A model generated the notes under the pieces. The model made no database searches. It had not been told where the DNA came from and saw only the letters and a list, made by a program, of their open reading frames with translations. The position numbers were made by a program, and so were the translations under genes. DNA of 64,000 bases from Leptodontidium sp. MPI-SDFR-AT-0119 (lineage: Eukaryota; Ascomycota; Leotiomycetes; Helotiales; Leptodontidiaceae), in the NCBI GenBank assembly GCA_020726505.1, contig JAHLEZ010000012.1, positions 1,860,001 through 1,924,000 of the forward strand, given 5' to 3'. Numbering within the stretch: position 1 is the first letter of the stretch; every line of letters starts with the position of its first letter. This document shows positions 11,486 through 20,537 of the stretch, one piece after another.

Positions 11486-13567
11486 CCCCACCATTCGGGC
11501 CACCCCCCCATTCGAGCCACACCGCATTTTCCCCTCACTTTTAAAACAACACTTAATAACTCTATAACGCTTTAATTTCTATGCAATCTTTTGTCGCATT
11601 AGAATCTCCTGCTAAATCTGAATCAATAGGTACAATTTCCTGATCTCTAGCTACAATTTGGGCTTTATAAATAGCCTAAATATCCGCAAACTTGGAATTT
11701 AGACTAGTTTACACTCTCCTTTTTTTTTCTATAGTTATAATTAATCCAATTTAGCTTCTAATTGCTATATCTTTAACTCTGCCTGTCCTAATGCGAAGTC
11801 CTTCTAATCAAAAGCTTTAATAGCCTTATTAAAAAGTAATCGGCGCGTTAGAAAATTATATAATAATTTAAACAAAGTGTTAAGCTATAACCGGAGTTCT
11901 TTGTTAACCTTTGAAGTAGACTATATAATTAATAATTCCTTTACTTCCTCGGCAGCCTAAAGGTCCTTAGGGGCACTAGTTTCCAGCTCTTAATTACTAC
12001 TCTCCAATAGTAATCGGCTTATAAGTGGTTTTGCTATAGCCATTAGCTCATTAACTAGCTTTGACATTTATACCTATCAAGCTCTCTTGCTGTGTCTTAT
12101 AATAGTATATCAAGAAGTTACGCTTGCTAATTAGAGTAGAATCGGTTATTAATACTAAAAGGTTAAAGTGTTTCTAGTAGGCTGCTTTAAGAGGAAAGAA
12201 ATTTAATAAATCCAAAGGTCATAAGACATACGACGTATATGTAAGTAAAAATAACACAAATATATTATATTTTAAGTACTTTTATAGGAATTCTGTAGTT
12301 TTATGACTTCTATAACCGTTTAGAACTAATAATCGGGGTTTTTAATTACGTAGTTACGTTTAAGGAATAAAGACCTTTTCTAGCCAATCCAATGTGGTAG
12401 TATTATCTGTCTACCTATTCGTTGTTATTATGAATTGCTATAACTTAAATTTATTAATATCTATTAGAAACTATTATTATTAAACCGATTTTCCCTTATA
12501 TATTGTGGTGGGGAAGGCTCTCGGTAGCTCCTTTGTCACCTGACCGGATAGGCTCTTTCCACATAAAAGAGCTCAACACTTGAAAATAACTCAAAAACCA
12601 AGAACGTTTATAGATATTTATTATATACACTTTTTTCTCCTCTCCTCCCTCAACTTTTCATGCTCTTCGGATATGTATTATCTTTAGATTTGATCGATCC
12701 GCGATTTCCTACGCCTAGAATCTCTCCCGTACCTCACTACATGCTACCTCTCTTGTTGTGTGGTTTATTGGGCTTTATCCCTCCCACAATATCACAAGTG
12801 GAGTGGTTTTCTTATTAATTATATAGATATATTCCATAAACGAGGTTTAATTCCGAGAACTAGGCTATTTCTATTAAACAAAACGTCGTTGTATATAACT
12901 AATAACTAATTTATTAACTCTAAAGCCTTTTATGATTCTTGCTTCGTTTATATTTCATTGATTTTTAGGTAAAATTACCTTAATTACTAGAATCTCTAAT
13001 TTCTGAAATTAAGGCTTAATAACTTTAGTAGTTGCGTTATTAACACGTACAAAATTAATAGAATATTACTTTTTAGTACTAAGAATCGGATTCCGCTTAA
13101 AAAACCGTTGTACCTATCGTTTTCCGAGTGGAGAGGGGTCCCCTTAAAGTACATAAAGCCGAGTCCTAAAAAGCCGCACCTATGTATAGTAACACTAAAC
13201 CCTAATGCCTTTTAAGTCAAAATCCAGTGCGTAAGACGGTCCTCTAACACTAGGGGTAGCCTTTGCAAGTGACTAGCAGCTTCTTAATAGGTGTTTAGGT
13301 TATGGATTTGACATTAAAGAGTAAACCTTGACATACCCTACTTAATTAAAGTGTAACGTTTGGACTTGCCATTTTTAACTATATTAATAGCTTAGAGCAC
13401 GTCGTACTTAGTACATTTTAACTTTATAATCTTCTCAGCTCAAATGTAAAAAATTAAAGAAATCGATAAAGGAATAAGATAATTATTAATTATTAAAGTT
13501 AAGTTACTAAAAGTGGCGGTGTGCTAAGCGAGGCAGCCTAAATAGGAGGGTGGCCCAAATGGTGGGG
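11486..13567 (-). mobile_element. pogo/Fot-like DNA transposon (Tc1/mariner superfamily), RIP-degraded
   Basis: Inserted in intron 1 of the ferric reductase gene. Both ends carry related inverted termini: CCCCACCATTCGGGCCACCC from the left and CCCCACCATTTGGGCCACCC from the right, with further similarity (CACACCGC) inside. On the minus strand, decayed reading frames resemble Fot/pogo transposases: RFFKRNPILSTKK near the DNA-binding end and a coiled, Lys/Gln-rich tail near 11720-11830. The interior is strongly AT-rich with many stops. No functional transposase remains. The exact target duplication is hidden by the adjacent G run. Confidence 0.75.
12504..12788. mobile_element. possible solo LTR or short insert nested in the pogo-like element
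   Basis: A 285 bp island of clearly higher GC content sits inside the AT-rich element. It begins TGTGGTGGGGAAGG and ends CCCTCCCACA, so it starts TG, ends CA and has imperfect inverted ends. The flanks (TATAT and ATATC) are not an exact 5 bp duplication. It was probably inserted after the host element had been mutated. No coding capacity. Confidence 0.35.
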
Positions 13568-13578
13568 GGGGGGGGGGG
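13564..13578. repeat. poly-G homopolymer, 15 G
   Basis: Run of 15 G at the right boundary of the pogo-like element, 6 bp inside the intron donor (GTAAGT at 13584-13579). It may be part of the transposon terminus or a slippage product. Confidence 0.9.
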
Positions 13579-13702
13579 ACTTACAAGTTGGGTTGTACAG
13601 CGTCTTCCCCCATCCAATGAGGCCAATGCCATCGCCACAGACTCCAAGTGCATATAGGGTGACAAGAAAGAGAATAGAGAGTGGGTATTTGAAAGCTGCC
13701 AT

Positions 13703-15109
13703 CGTGGGAAGTACAAGTCTAAAATCTTGGTTGCCGAGAGACCGTGTTGGACATGGAATGGATTTTCTTCAAAGGAAAGTGACAGGTGTATGGCGAGGTT
13801 TATGTACTGCCTAAGCATCGGATATATGCTTGCAATGGCAACTCTACAATCAGACGCTCAGAGGAAAAGCTATCACTAGCTCACTCTCTTTTTCCACTTT
13901 GGGGCTGGACGTCCCGCTGTAATAAGCGAGCTGTTTACGTGTTACTCAAGTTCAACATCAAACACTTCCTCCATTCCTTCGACGGTTTATTCCGCCATTT
14001 GAAATATAAGTGCAGGTTAGGACATAAATTGACCTCTACTTCTGACAACAAACAGTAAAGCCAAATGAATAATGAAGCAAACCTATATTCCAACAACATG
14101 GTGAGCAGTCGTCCAGGTCTTGTTTCCAACCCCAGGTGACAATAATCACGGCACCATGATAGCTAAAGCCAGGGTTCTTATTCGCTTGTTCACAGGACTT
14201 CCGAGTGCATTTGAGCAGATTTTAAAAGATATTCTTACTGCTGGGTTCTTGGCTTCTGGGCATGCTTGACCAAGCATCAATGACAATATATGATGTCTTG
14301 GTCCTAGACTTCTGTATGACAGGTGGCCCACTTTAACAACGACTTTCTTTACAGAATCTGTTGATAGAGAGGCCTTAGATTCCCTTTCTTTTCGTTTTTG
14401 AGGCACAAATTTGCGGCCAATGAATAGTTAGACAAGCAGACAGACAGAGCCCAAGTGAGATGAAGTCCCTCGCTTTCGCCCAAGCTGAGTTTCCCTATCA
14501 TTTATAGAAAAGTTTCCAAAGAAACGATGGACACTACATCTCAATAACGGTGAGAGACAGTTAGGGCCTTAGGCTTCAGTTGAAAGACAGAAAGAGGACC
14601 TAGGCCAGCGGGCTTGACCTGTGACACCAAGATAATTGATGCTGAACTGTCGAGGCGCTGTTGTATAGGATCATGAGCTACGGGAAAGGCACCAAAGGTA
14701 TCGAGGTAGCCGACTGATAAGCCGTATTAATTTTAGATACTTCACGATTAACCTCTCTCCGTACTAAACTTGGTACCTTTCGTACATTGGAAAGAAATTC
14801 TCAGAGCCTCCTCTCGCTTATTTCTGGTAGGCCGAAGCGAGCCCCTGAAGTTGAGTAAAGAAGATAAGATCAAAGCCTTTATTGCCCAATTCTCACAGGT
14901 ATTTGCACCCTAGATCGACAACGGATTACAGACGATTTGTTCATATCCCACGATAATTCCTTACAGTGCATTGCATTTATGAGACGAAGCAGCTTCCACG
15001 TTCGCAAGTGTTCATTGCGACACATTTATTGAGCTTTGATCTTCCCCTGCCTCAATCCAGCCTCTCCCCCGATCGACTCTGTATCACGGCTATTTGAACC
15101 TGAACAGAG
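13703..15109. other. intergenic, no gene recognised
   Basis: Upstream region of the ferric reductase and downstream region of the CFEM gene. Open frames such as 14146-14406 minus have no family resemblance. Nothing else is supportable. Confidence 0.4.
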
Positions 15110-15904
15110 CTATAAAATACCGATCGCAAGCCCCAGTATCCCAACAACCGCAATTCTAACGTTCTCAACCTTGAAGGTTTTTGCACCGCCTGTGAAGGTT
15201 GCTTGCGCTACCTCACTTCTAGTCGCAGTCGCACTGCTTGTTCCACCTCCAACTGTCCGACTTTCTTGCACTGTGTTATCAGCCTGCCCTCCTGTACCAC
15301 TAGCCCTCGAAGTCGGCGCAGTCAACCTAACTGATTTACCTTCGGGTACTGATGTCGTCTCCGGTACTATTTCTCCTTCGGATTCCACTGACGAGGTCGT
15401 CGTGAGGTTAGTTGGTTTCGGCGCCTCCGTTGATGATGAAGGTCGTTCTCCCTCGGATACACTCGAAGGAGAAGAGATTCCCGAAGTCGTAGGCCGTGGA
15501 AAATTGGGCGTAGATAGAGCGCAGCTAGGCGTAATACTTATAGAGATCGTCGCATCGGGAATATAATATGGTATGGGCGGTTCATTGGCCGCTGGGGGGT
15601 GTCAGATATGATTCCCATGGTGAGTGGCTTGACTTACAAGCTACATCTGTACCATTGCACTCCTTGTCTACACACGAGTCATAGAACGACAAGTAGTTAC
15701 AGATACAAGTCTGATTGGTTAGGGGGCAGTTGGAGTTGCCGATGAACTCGAGAGCGCATTCTTTCTAATTTTGGATGAGCTCATGGCGGGGATGGGATGA
15801 GGTGGGGATGGGAGAAGACATACTGCACATGTCGGGATACCGTTGATAGTTTGTGCATTACTCAAGGAGAATGAGAGGATGGCGAGGCTCAAGAGGATTT
15901 CCAT
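15110..15904 (-). CDS. CFEM-domain protein, probably GPI-anchored
   Basis: Three exons join with correct phase: 15904-15824, 15764-15638 and 15591-15110, giving 229 residues. Residues 1-17 are a signal peptide (MEILLSLAILSFSLSNA). Next comes a CFEM-type cysteine domain: IPTCAKECALEFIGNSNCPL, then NQTCICN, DSC and DKEC. A long Ser/Thr/Pro-rich, probably glycosylated stretch follows, and the protein ends in a hydrophobic tail (VVGILGLAIGIL) typical of a GPI-anchor signal. CFEM proteins bind haem or iron at the cell surface or act in adhesion and virulence. The position before the CxC pair where haem-binding CFEMs have an aspartate is asparagine here (LTNQTCIC), so haem binding is doubtful. It lies on the same strand as, and about 1.4 kb downstream of, the ferric reductase pseudogene, fitting an iron-related locus. 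Confidence 0.85.
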
Positions 15905-17647
15905 GACAAGCGCGACCCCTAGGTGCCGAATTATGTGGAGAGCGGTGCGCTGTTTGGAGCTGGACGCCTGGGAGGATGCTTTACTGAGGCTGCGGAAATA
16001 TCAAGATCGCGAAAGCAGAGAGTGCGGAAGTAGGAACTAAGCGGATAATGGGAGCGAGAGGGAAGTGAGTGTTCCAGATTATAGAAAGAGGGACAGGAAA
16101 ATCGAGGAGCCGGCTGAGGTCCCACGACATAGAGCTCTGAAGTCAAATTTGGAAATATTAATTAATTGCAACACGTCACTAGGTGTATATCTCTGAAGAC
16201 AAAAACCCAAGAGAAGAATGGAAATCAAGGTTCAGCTTAGGCAGTCTGACATGAAGCTACATCCTGTGCAGCCAATGGGCATCAGATGAGGTTGCATTCT
16301 TGGCTTTGTCTGAAGTCTACAATGCCTTCGCGAAGGCGCGATTCGTGGGCAGCACAAACAAGCCTTCCAGATTAAGTTCTAGGTTTAGGTTGAAGTTTGA
16401 CTTGGACTTCTTGGTATGTGGGTGAAAGTCTTGAAATTGTTTCAGAAGCGTCTTCAAATGTGGGACATGGGGGAGCGAAGCGCGGAATACCCTGAAGTTG
16501 GTGTTTGGAACAATAAAGCTTAGTTACACTGCCTGTGAGGGCCCGACTTCCGTATTGGCTGTCATCCCGAGATTTCCCCTCTTTTTGATAGGTCGCAGAA
16601 CATTCTGGCAATAGTGAAATTGAGCTTGAGATGGATATTTTGAGGCCAGTTGTACAGATGGGGTAGCTAGCCAAAGTATGGGTGGGGCATTAGGTTTCTA
16701 GGCGAGACAACTGTTAGACTTCATGTGAGCAAATTTTCATGCTGTTGTCTACTAGATTTTGACATGGTTGGGCTGGGTACCAAATGCTGGCAAGCTGAGG
16801 AAGTCAAATTAAGCGAAACCAACATAAGGTCAAATTGGAGAGCCAGAAAATGCCCAAGAATAGCCATTTGGGACTAATATAACTTTAGTCGTACTGGTTT
16901 GTGCCACGGTTCGTGTGCATCTACGTACAGTTGGCTTACTCCATCATTCCAAAAATATATCTTCACGGTGCATGTTTTGCTTTCGCAACTACTTGTAACT
17001 CGTTGGCATCACTTGACACATCTGGGTCTCTTGAGCATTACTTGGGAGTCACTTCCTGGAAATATGCACTTCAGGCTACACCATGCTTATAGAGTCATAA
17101 GTTGCGCAATCTAGAAGCTTTTAGATTTTTCGAGTATCGACTAACTCTGTCAAACACTCCAAATAAATCGCTCTTTCATAGCAAAACTTCCAAGCGATTT
17201 GAGTCGTTTCAAAACATTCAGCTTTTTCCAATAAAAAAAAACACCACTCCTTATTAAAACATAGTATTTGATATATTACAGTCTATCCGATACCCACTAC
17301 AGTGCCACCGCGTTGGTGTTTCTATTTTTGTTGTGGGGTATGGGGAACACGATCCAGGTGCCAGGCGGATCAAAATAGCGAGAGCCAAAAATCTAGATTG
17401 GGCATCACAAGCTGCTACTAAACTACCCGTTTCCCAAATTATTTCTTCTTTTAGAGAATCGAACGCTCGTGGGCGATAACGTACGGATGGATTCTTTGGC
17501 GCAGTCACTATAATATTGTGGCTTTCGATTTCATTTTGGAGACGATGTGAGAGTATTATTTTCGAGGCAGATGACGGCCATCATTTCAAGAAATCTAATT
17601 ACTGCATATTTTTTTTTTACATGACAAGAAACCCACAAATCAAGATC
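15905..17647. other. intergenic, no gene recognised
   Basis: About 1.7 kb with only short open frames lacking domains (for example 15931-16146 minus, 16372-16674 minus, 17254-17508 minus). Nothing supportable seen. Confidence 0.4.
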
Positions 17648-18670
17648 CTAAGCAGGACGAGTTCCATCACCAGGAGCAGCAGGCCTGGGAGCCGCCGCAG
17701 CGCCTCCAGGTTTCTGCATGATTCCAACACCAGATCCCCCCTCTCCAGTCCCAAGTTGCACCTCAGGTGAGACTTGCATAGAACCCATAGCATATGCTAG
17801 AGCAGCATTGAAGCCAGCTAGATCCCTTTTCGCAGTCGTTTCGTCAGCTTCGTTCTTCATAAGCTTTAAAACAGAAAGAGACACACCTCGTTTCTCGTTG
17901 TCCTCGATATCAGTCTCTTCATCAATCTCCTCCACCTCTTCGGCTGTGAGAGCTCGCTTTGTGTTATCGGTAATAGCGGCTTCTTCTTGGGCTTCTTCCA
18001 AAGCTTCCTCTTCTTCCGCAGTTAGACCATCGAACTCATCACGCTTGGTATTATCCGTGATAGCAGCCTCCTCTTGAGCCTCCTCAAGTGCTTCTTCCTC
18101 TTCAGCGGTTAAGCCGTCGAACTCGTCCCGCTTAGTGTTATCGGTAATCGCAGCCTCCTCCTGGGCCTCTTCGAGCGCCTCCTCTTCTTCAGCAGTTAAG
18201 CCATCGAATTCATCACGCTTGGTGTTATCAGTGATGGTTGCTTCTTCCTGGGCTTCTTCGAGGGCCTCTTCCTCCTCAGCTGTAAGTCCATCAAACTCGT
18301 CGCGCTTATCAGGAGTCAGCACTTCGATGGTGTCGGCGCGAGAGTTGACGATCTTGCCCATCCCTTGGGGTAGAACTGCAGCGGGAATGCTCTCGGCGGC
18401 TGGGGCAGCAGGCGCTGGCTGTTGAGCGGGTGCTGGTTGAGTGATTGGAGCAGCAGCTTGACCATTGGCGGGTGCAGGACCGTTGGCTGTGGCGCCTTGA
18501 AGGGTGTTCATGAGATTGGCGACCTGGTTGGTACCACTGGCTCCTTCGAATCCAATAGCTCCATCACCGACTACCAGAGCTGGAGAATATGCTCCCATAT
18601 TGATGTTGAGAGGGAGGGAGAGGACGGCAGTGGCCGCGAAGAGGGCGATATATGGTGATGGGTACTTCAT
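17648..18670 (-). CDS. secreted Kex2-type repeat precursor protein
   Basis: Intronless, 340 residues. Residues 1-19 form a signal peptide (MKYPSPYIALFAATAVLSL). Residues 20-110 are Ala/Pro/Gln-rich. At 122-123 the first Lys-Arg pair begins an array: four 29-residue repeats (124-152, 153-181, 182-210, 211-239), each starting DEFDGLTAEEEEALEEAQEE and ending DNTKR. A shorter diverged unit ending DNEKR (240-261) and one ending TTAKR (262-282) follow. The tail (283-340) is Gly/Pro/Ala-rich. Lys-Arg is the site of the Golgi protease Kex2, so the layout is that of Kex2-processed repeat proteins, which include pheromone and dikaritin RiPP precursors; up to six peptides could be released. No UstYa/DUF3328, tyrosinase or other tailoring enzyme lies nearby, so a modified cyclic peptide is not supported. 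The peptides are strongly acidic and probably helical. Function unknown. Confidence 0.75.
   Translation of the reverse strand: MKYPSPYIALFAATAVLSLPLNINMGAYSPALVVGDGAIGFEGASGTNQVANLMNTLQGATANGPAPANGQAAAPITQPAPAQQPAPAAPAAESIPAAVLPQGMGKIVNSRADTIEVLTPDKRDEFDGLTAEEEEALEEAQEEATITDNTKRDEFDGLTAEEEEALEEAQEEAAITDNTKRDEFDGLTAEEEEALEEAQEEAAITDNTKRDEFDGLTAEEEEALEEAQEEAAITDNTKRALTAEEVEEIDEETDIEDNEKRGVSLSVLKLMKNEADETTAKRDLAGFNAALAYAMGSMQVSPEVQLGTGEGGSGVGIMQKPGGAAAAPRPAAPGDGTRPA
17954..18301 (-). repeat. four tandem 87 bp coding repeats
   Basis: Units at 18301-18215, 18214-18128, 18127-18041 and 18040-17954, each 29 codons. Copies 2, 3 and 4 encode identical peptides and copy 1 differs by one residue (Thr for Ala at position 22), yet the copies differ at many third codon positions. 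Confidence 0.95.
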
Positions 18671-20146
18671 GATTGCGGTTTTGATCTGAATGGAAACGCG
18701 ATGATGAAAGAATGGAATAAGATTGAAATGAGAATAGAAAAGGAAAGGCTAGCTTTCGAAATAATTGGGTATACAGAAATTAGAATGAGCCCCGCTAGAA
18801 GAGAATCAGAGAGTTTTGGGGACACGACGAACCTTTATGTAGTTACTATACACCACCAGAGTCATGGCTGGCCACTGTCATGCACGTCGTTCAGCATTTC
18901 TGACAACGTAGTCTAAAAAAGGAATATGAGCTCGTACTGAATCATCAAGTGGGCTTGCCATATTCGTCCAGAACCAAGTAACACATCGTTCAGGTACACG
19001 ACCAGAAGCCTGCGGGTACGGACGTGACAGCCAAGCATAGAAATCGATGCTTGATCTGTCCCACGGCTGAGGGAAGATGCAGAAACAGTCCCAATCTGGA
19101 TGTACATGGACTCTGCCAATGCTTGGCAACAGCTTCACCCTCGTTGCAGGAGCTTTTGAGATCTCTTGGGAGTTTTGTACCTCTTGGTATTCAAGGGCGA
19201 TGTGGGGATATCCTTGGCATGTTTCGCGGATGGGAGGGAGGCTCTGGCATGGCGTTCCGTCCTGCAGTCGAGAGTGCCGCAGATTGTTTCCGCTAGTCTT
19301 TGTCCACCAGTCAGAATACTTGATGACTCGTACTAGCGGTTAGACTCATGTTTCTTGCAATGCCGAGAGAAAGGAGGTTTCGTACGACTGAACGAGGTCT
19401 AACTCCCTGCAGGGCTGCGAGGCCCACAAATTTTCCCTGCCACGCCACCAGAAAATGCTGTGGGAGACCTCATCTCTTGGCACACGTGAATAGAACGTGA
19501 CTTAGTTAATAGAACTTATCGAGCTCGAGACTAGGCCGAACGCTTCGCGTTCGGACTAGTGGAGAGCGAGGTAAGGAAAATAAATAGGGAGTACAAGCAT
19601 GAGTTACGAGTATTAGAACTAGGTAAAGATTTCTCTCGGCTACAGTGGCGAGCGAAGCGCGGACATCTCAGTAGTGTTATCGCAGAAAGTTTGTTGAAAC
19701 AAGTCATGGCGCGAGCCACGTGACACTTGACTAAAATCGCAAGGCTCTCTAGATTTGGACAAGGCTGGATAAGCTTGAGCTGTGTGAATAATCTGCCCTG
19801 AGTAAACAAAATAATCCAAGAGAGCTTGCGGGTTGCACTAACTTCCGTCTCGGGGAGCGTCATTGGGAAGCGGACGAGGACGGATTGGCATCTGCAGATA
19901 CAATGAAACCACAAATACCAAGACACCTAAGACTTCTTGGAGCTCCAGATTAATCGTTACTTAAGAAAATGATGATCATAAAGAACTAAACTCATATATA
20001 TTTTAACTTCACAAACGCTTGGTTGCCGCTAACCGCTTAGAATCCTGCAGCTCAAGCCCGCTTGTTCTATTCGGGAACACCTGTCCGTTTGCAGAATTTT
20101 TTAATACTACATATAGTGAAATAAGCAACCCTGACAAAAGACACAT
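18671..20146. other. intergenic, no gene confidently recognised
   Basis: Promoter of the repeat precursor, then about 1.2 kb with no clear gene. A minus-strand frame at 18878-19138 (HPDWDCFCIFPQPWDRSS) looks somewhat protein-like but has no recognised family or flanking exons. Confidence 0.35.
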
Positions 20147-20218
20147 GGACTGCTGGCGCAACGGCAGCGCGTTCGATTCCAGATCGAAAGGTTATCCGTT
20201 CAAATCGGGTGTGGTTCA
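20147..20218 (+). tRNA. tRNA-Trp (CCA)
   Basis: A complete 72-base cloverleaf without intron. Acceptor stem GGACTGC pairs throughout with GTGGTTC (with G-U pairs), followed by discriminator A. The D arm is GCGC-AACGGCA-GCGC. The anticodon arm is TTCGA-TTCCAGA-TCGAA with anticodon CCA at 20179-20181. The T arm is ATCCG-TTCAAAT-CGGGT. The body closely matches eukaryotic tRNA-Trp. It lies about 320 bp upstream of the start of a DUF3435 tyrosine-recombinase relic. Confidence 0.9.
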
Positions 20219-20350
20219 ACTTTTGCCGTGCAAGTTCGAACGTTGTGGCCCCGGAGGCGCACCCCTTTTTAGCAATTTCTGGTGCCGCAGTGTCGCCAGT
20301 TTAATCGCCGGCGAGTGGGGTTCTGCCTGTGATTGGTTCTTTATTCCTGG

Positions 20351-20430
20351 TTCTCGCTTCCAAGTTCTCGCTTCCTACTTCTCGCTTCCTACTTCTCGCT
20401 TCTGTAGTCTCGCTTCTGTAGTCTCCGTTA
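20351..20430. repeat. 14-15 bp tandem repeat between tRNA-Trp and the DUF3435 relic
   Basis: About five and a half units of the pattern TTCTCGCTTCCTAC, drifting to TCTCGCTTCTGTAG. It lies between the tRNA gene and the recombinase start codon and, unlike the downstream relic, shows no RIP-like AT enrichment. Confidence 0.8.
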
Positions 20431-20537
20431 CTTTCCCCCAGGCTTCTCGTCAGCTACTTTTTACAAGTGCTGCCAGTACCTCGCTCCTCCCTTCTCTCCT
20501 CGAGCTGCATCACTGCGTTCGTTCTTTTCCCTAACTA

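Larger units (their letters stand above)
9213..13702 (-). pseudogene. ferric/metallo-reductase (FRE type), disrupted
   Basis: Plasma-membrane flavocytochrome that would reduce ferric iron for uptake. Exon 1 (13702-13585) encodes a signal peptide and GLIGWGKTLYNPTC; the next exon continues FACRYAIRSQSLTC, as in fungal FREs. Membrane helices, haem-histidine regions (HRVPVAGG, LLHRWLGY, HSLMLMANYM, HIWYLY), a FAD-binding part (ETRPFSV) and the NAD-binding C-terminus ending DDAFSW follow. Lesions: a ~2.1 kb transposon in intron 1; a frame mismatch at that splice junction; an extra base near 11300; Trp to TAG at 11263; an extra T in a T run near 10470; TGA at 10382; and loss of roughly 15-25 residues around the NAD-binding glycine motif near 9560. 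Indels in homopolymers could be sequencing errors, but the two stops and the missing segment argue for a true pseudogene. A CFEM gene lies next to it. Confidence 0.85.

Noticed and set aside
17954..18301. CRISPR-like regular repeats
   Set aside because: The regular spacing is an in-frame coding repeat in a eukaryotic gene; there are no spacers or cas genes.
17648..18670. Dikaritin (ustiloxin-type) RiPP cluster
   Set aside because: The precursor has Kex2-type repeats, but no UstYa/DUF3328 protein, tyrosinase or other tailoring enzyme is seen within the window, and the repeat lacks an obvious cyclisable core.
18878..19138. Minus-strand frame with protein-like composition (HPDWDCFCIFPQ)
   Set aside because: No recognised domain, no supporting flanking exons and no consistent start; not enough to call a gene.
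20019..20534. 172-codon open frame over the tRNA-Trp gene
   Set aside because: It runs straight through the tRNA and the 14 bp repeats and has no protein-family resemblance; an accidental open frame.
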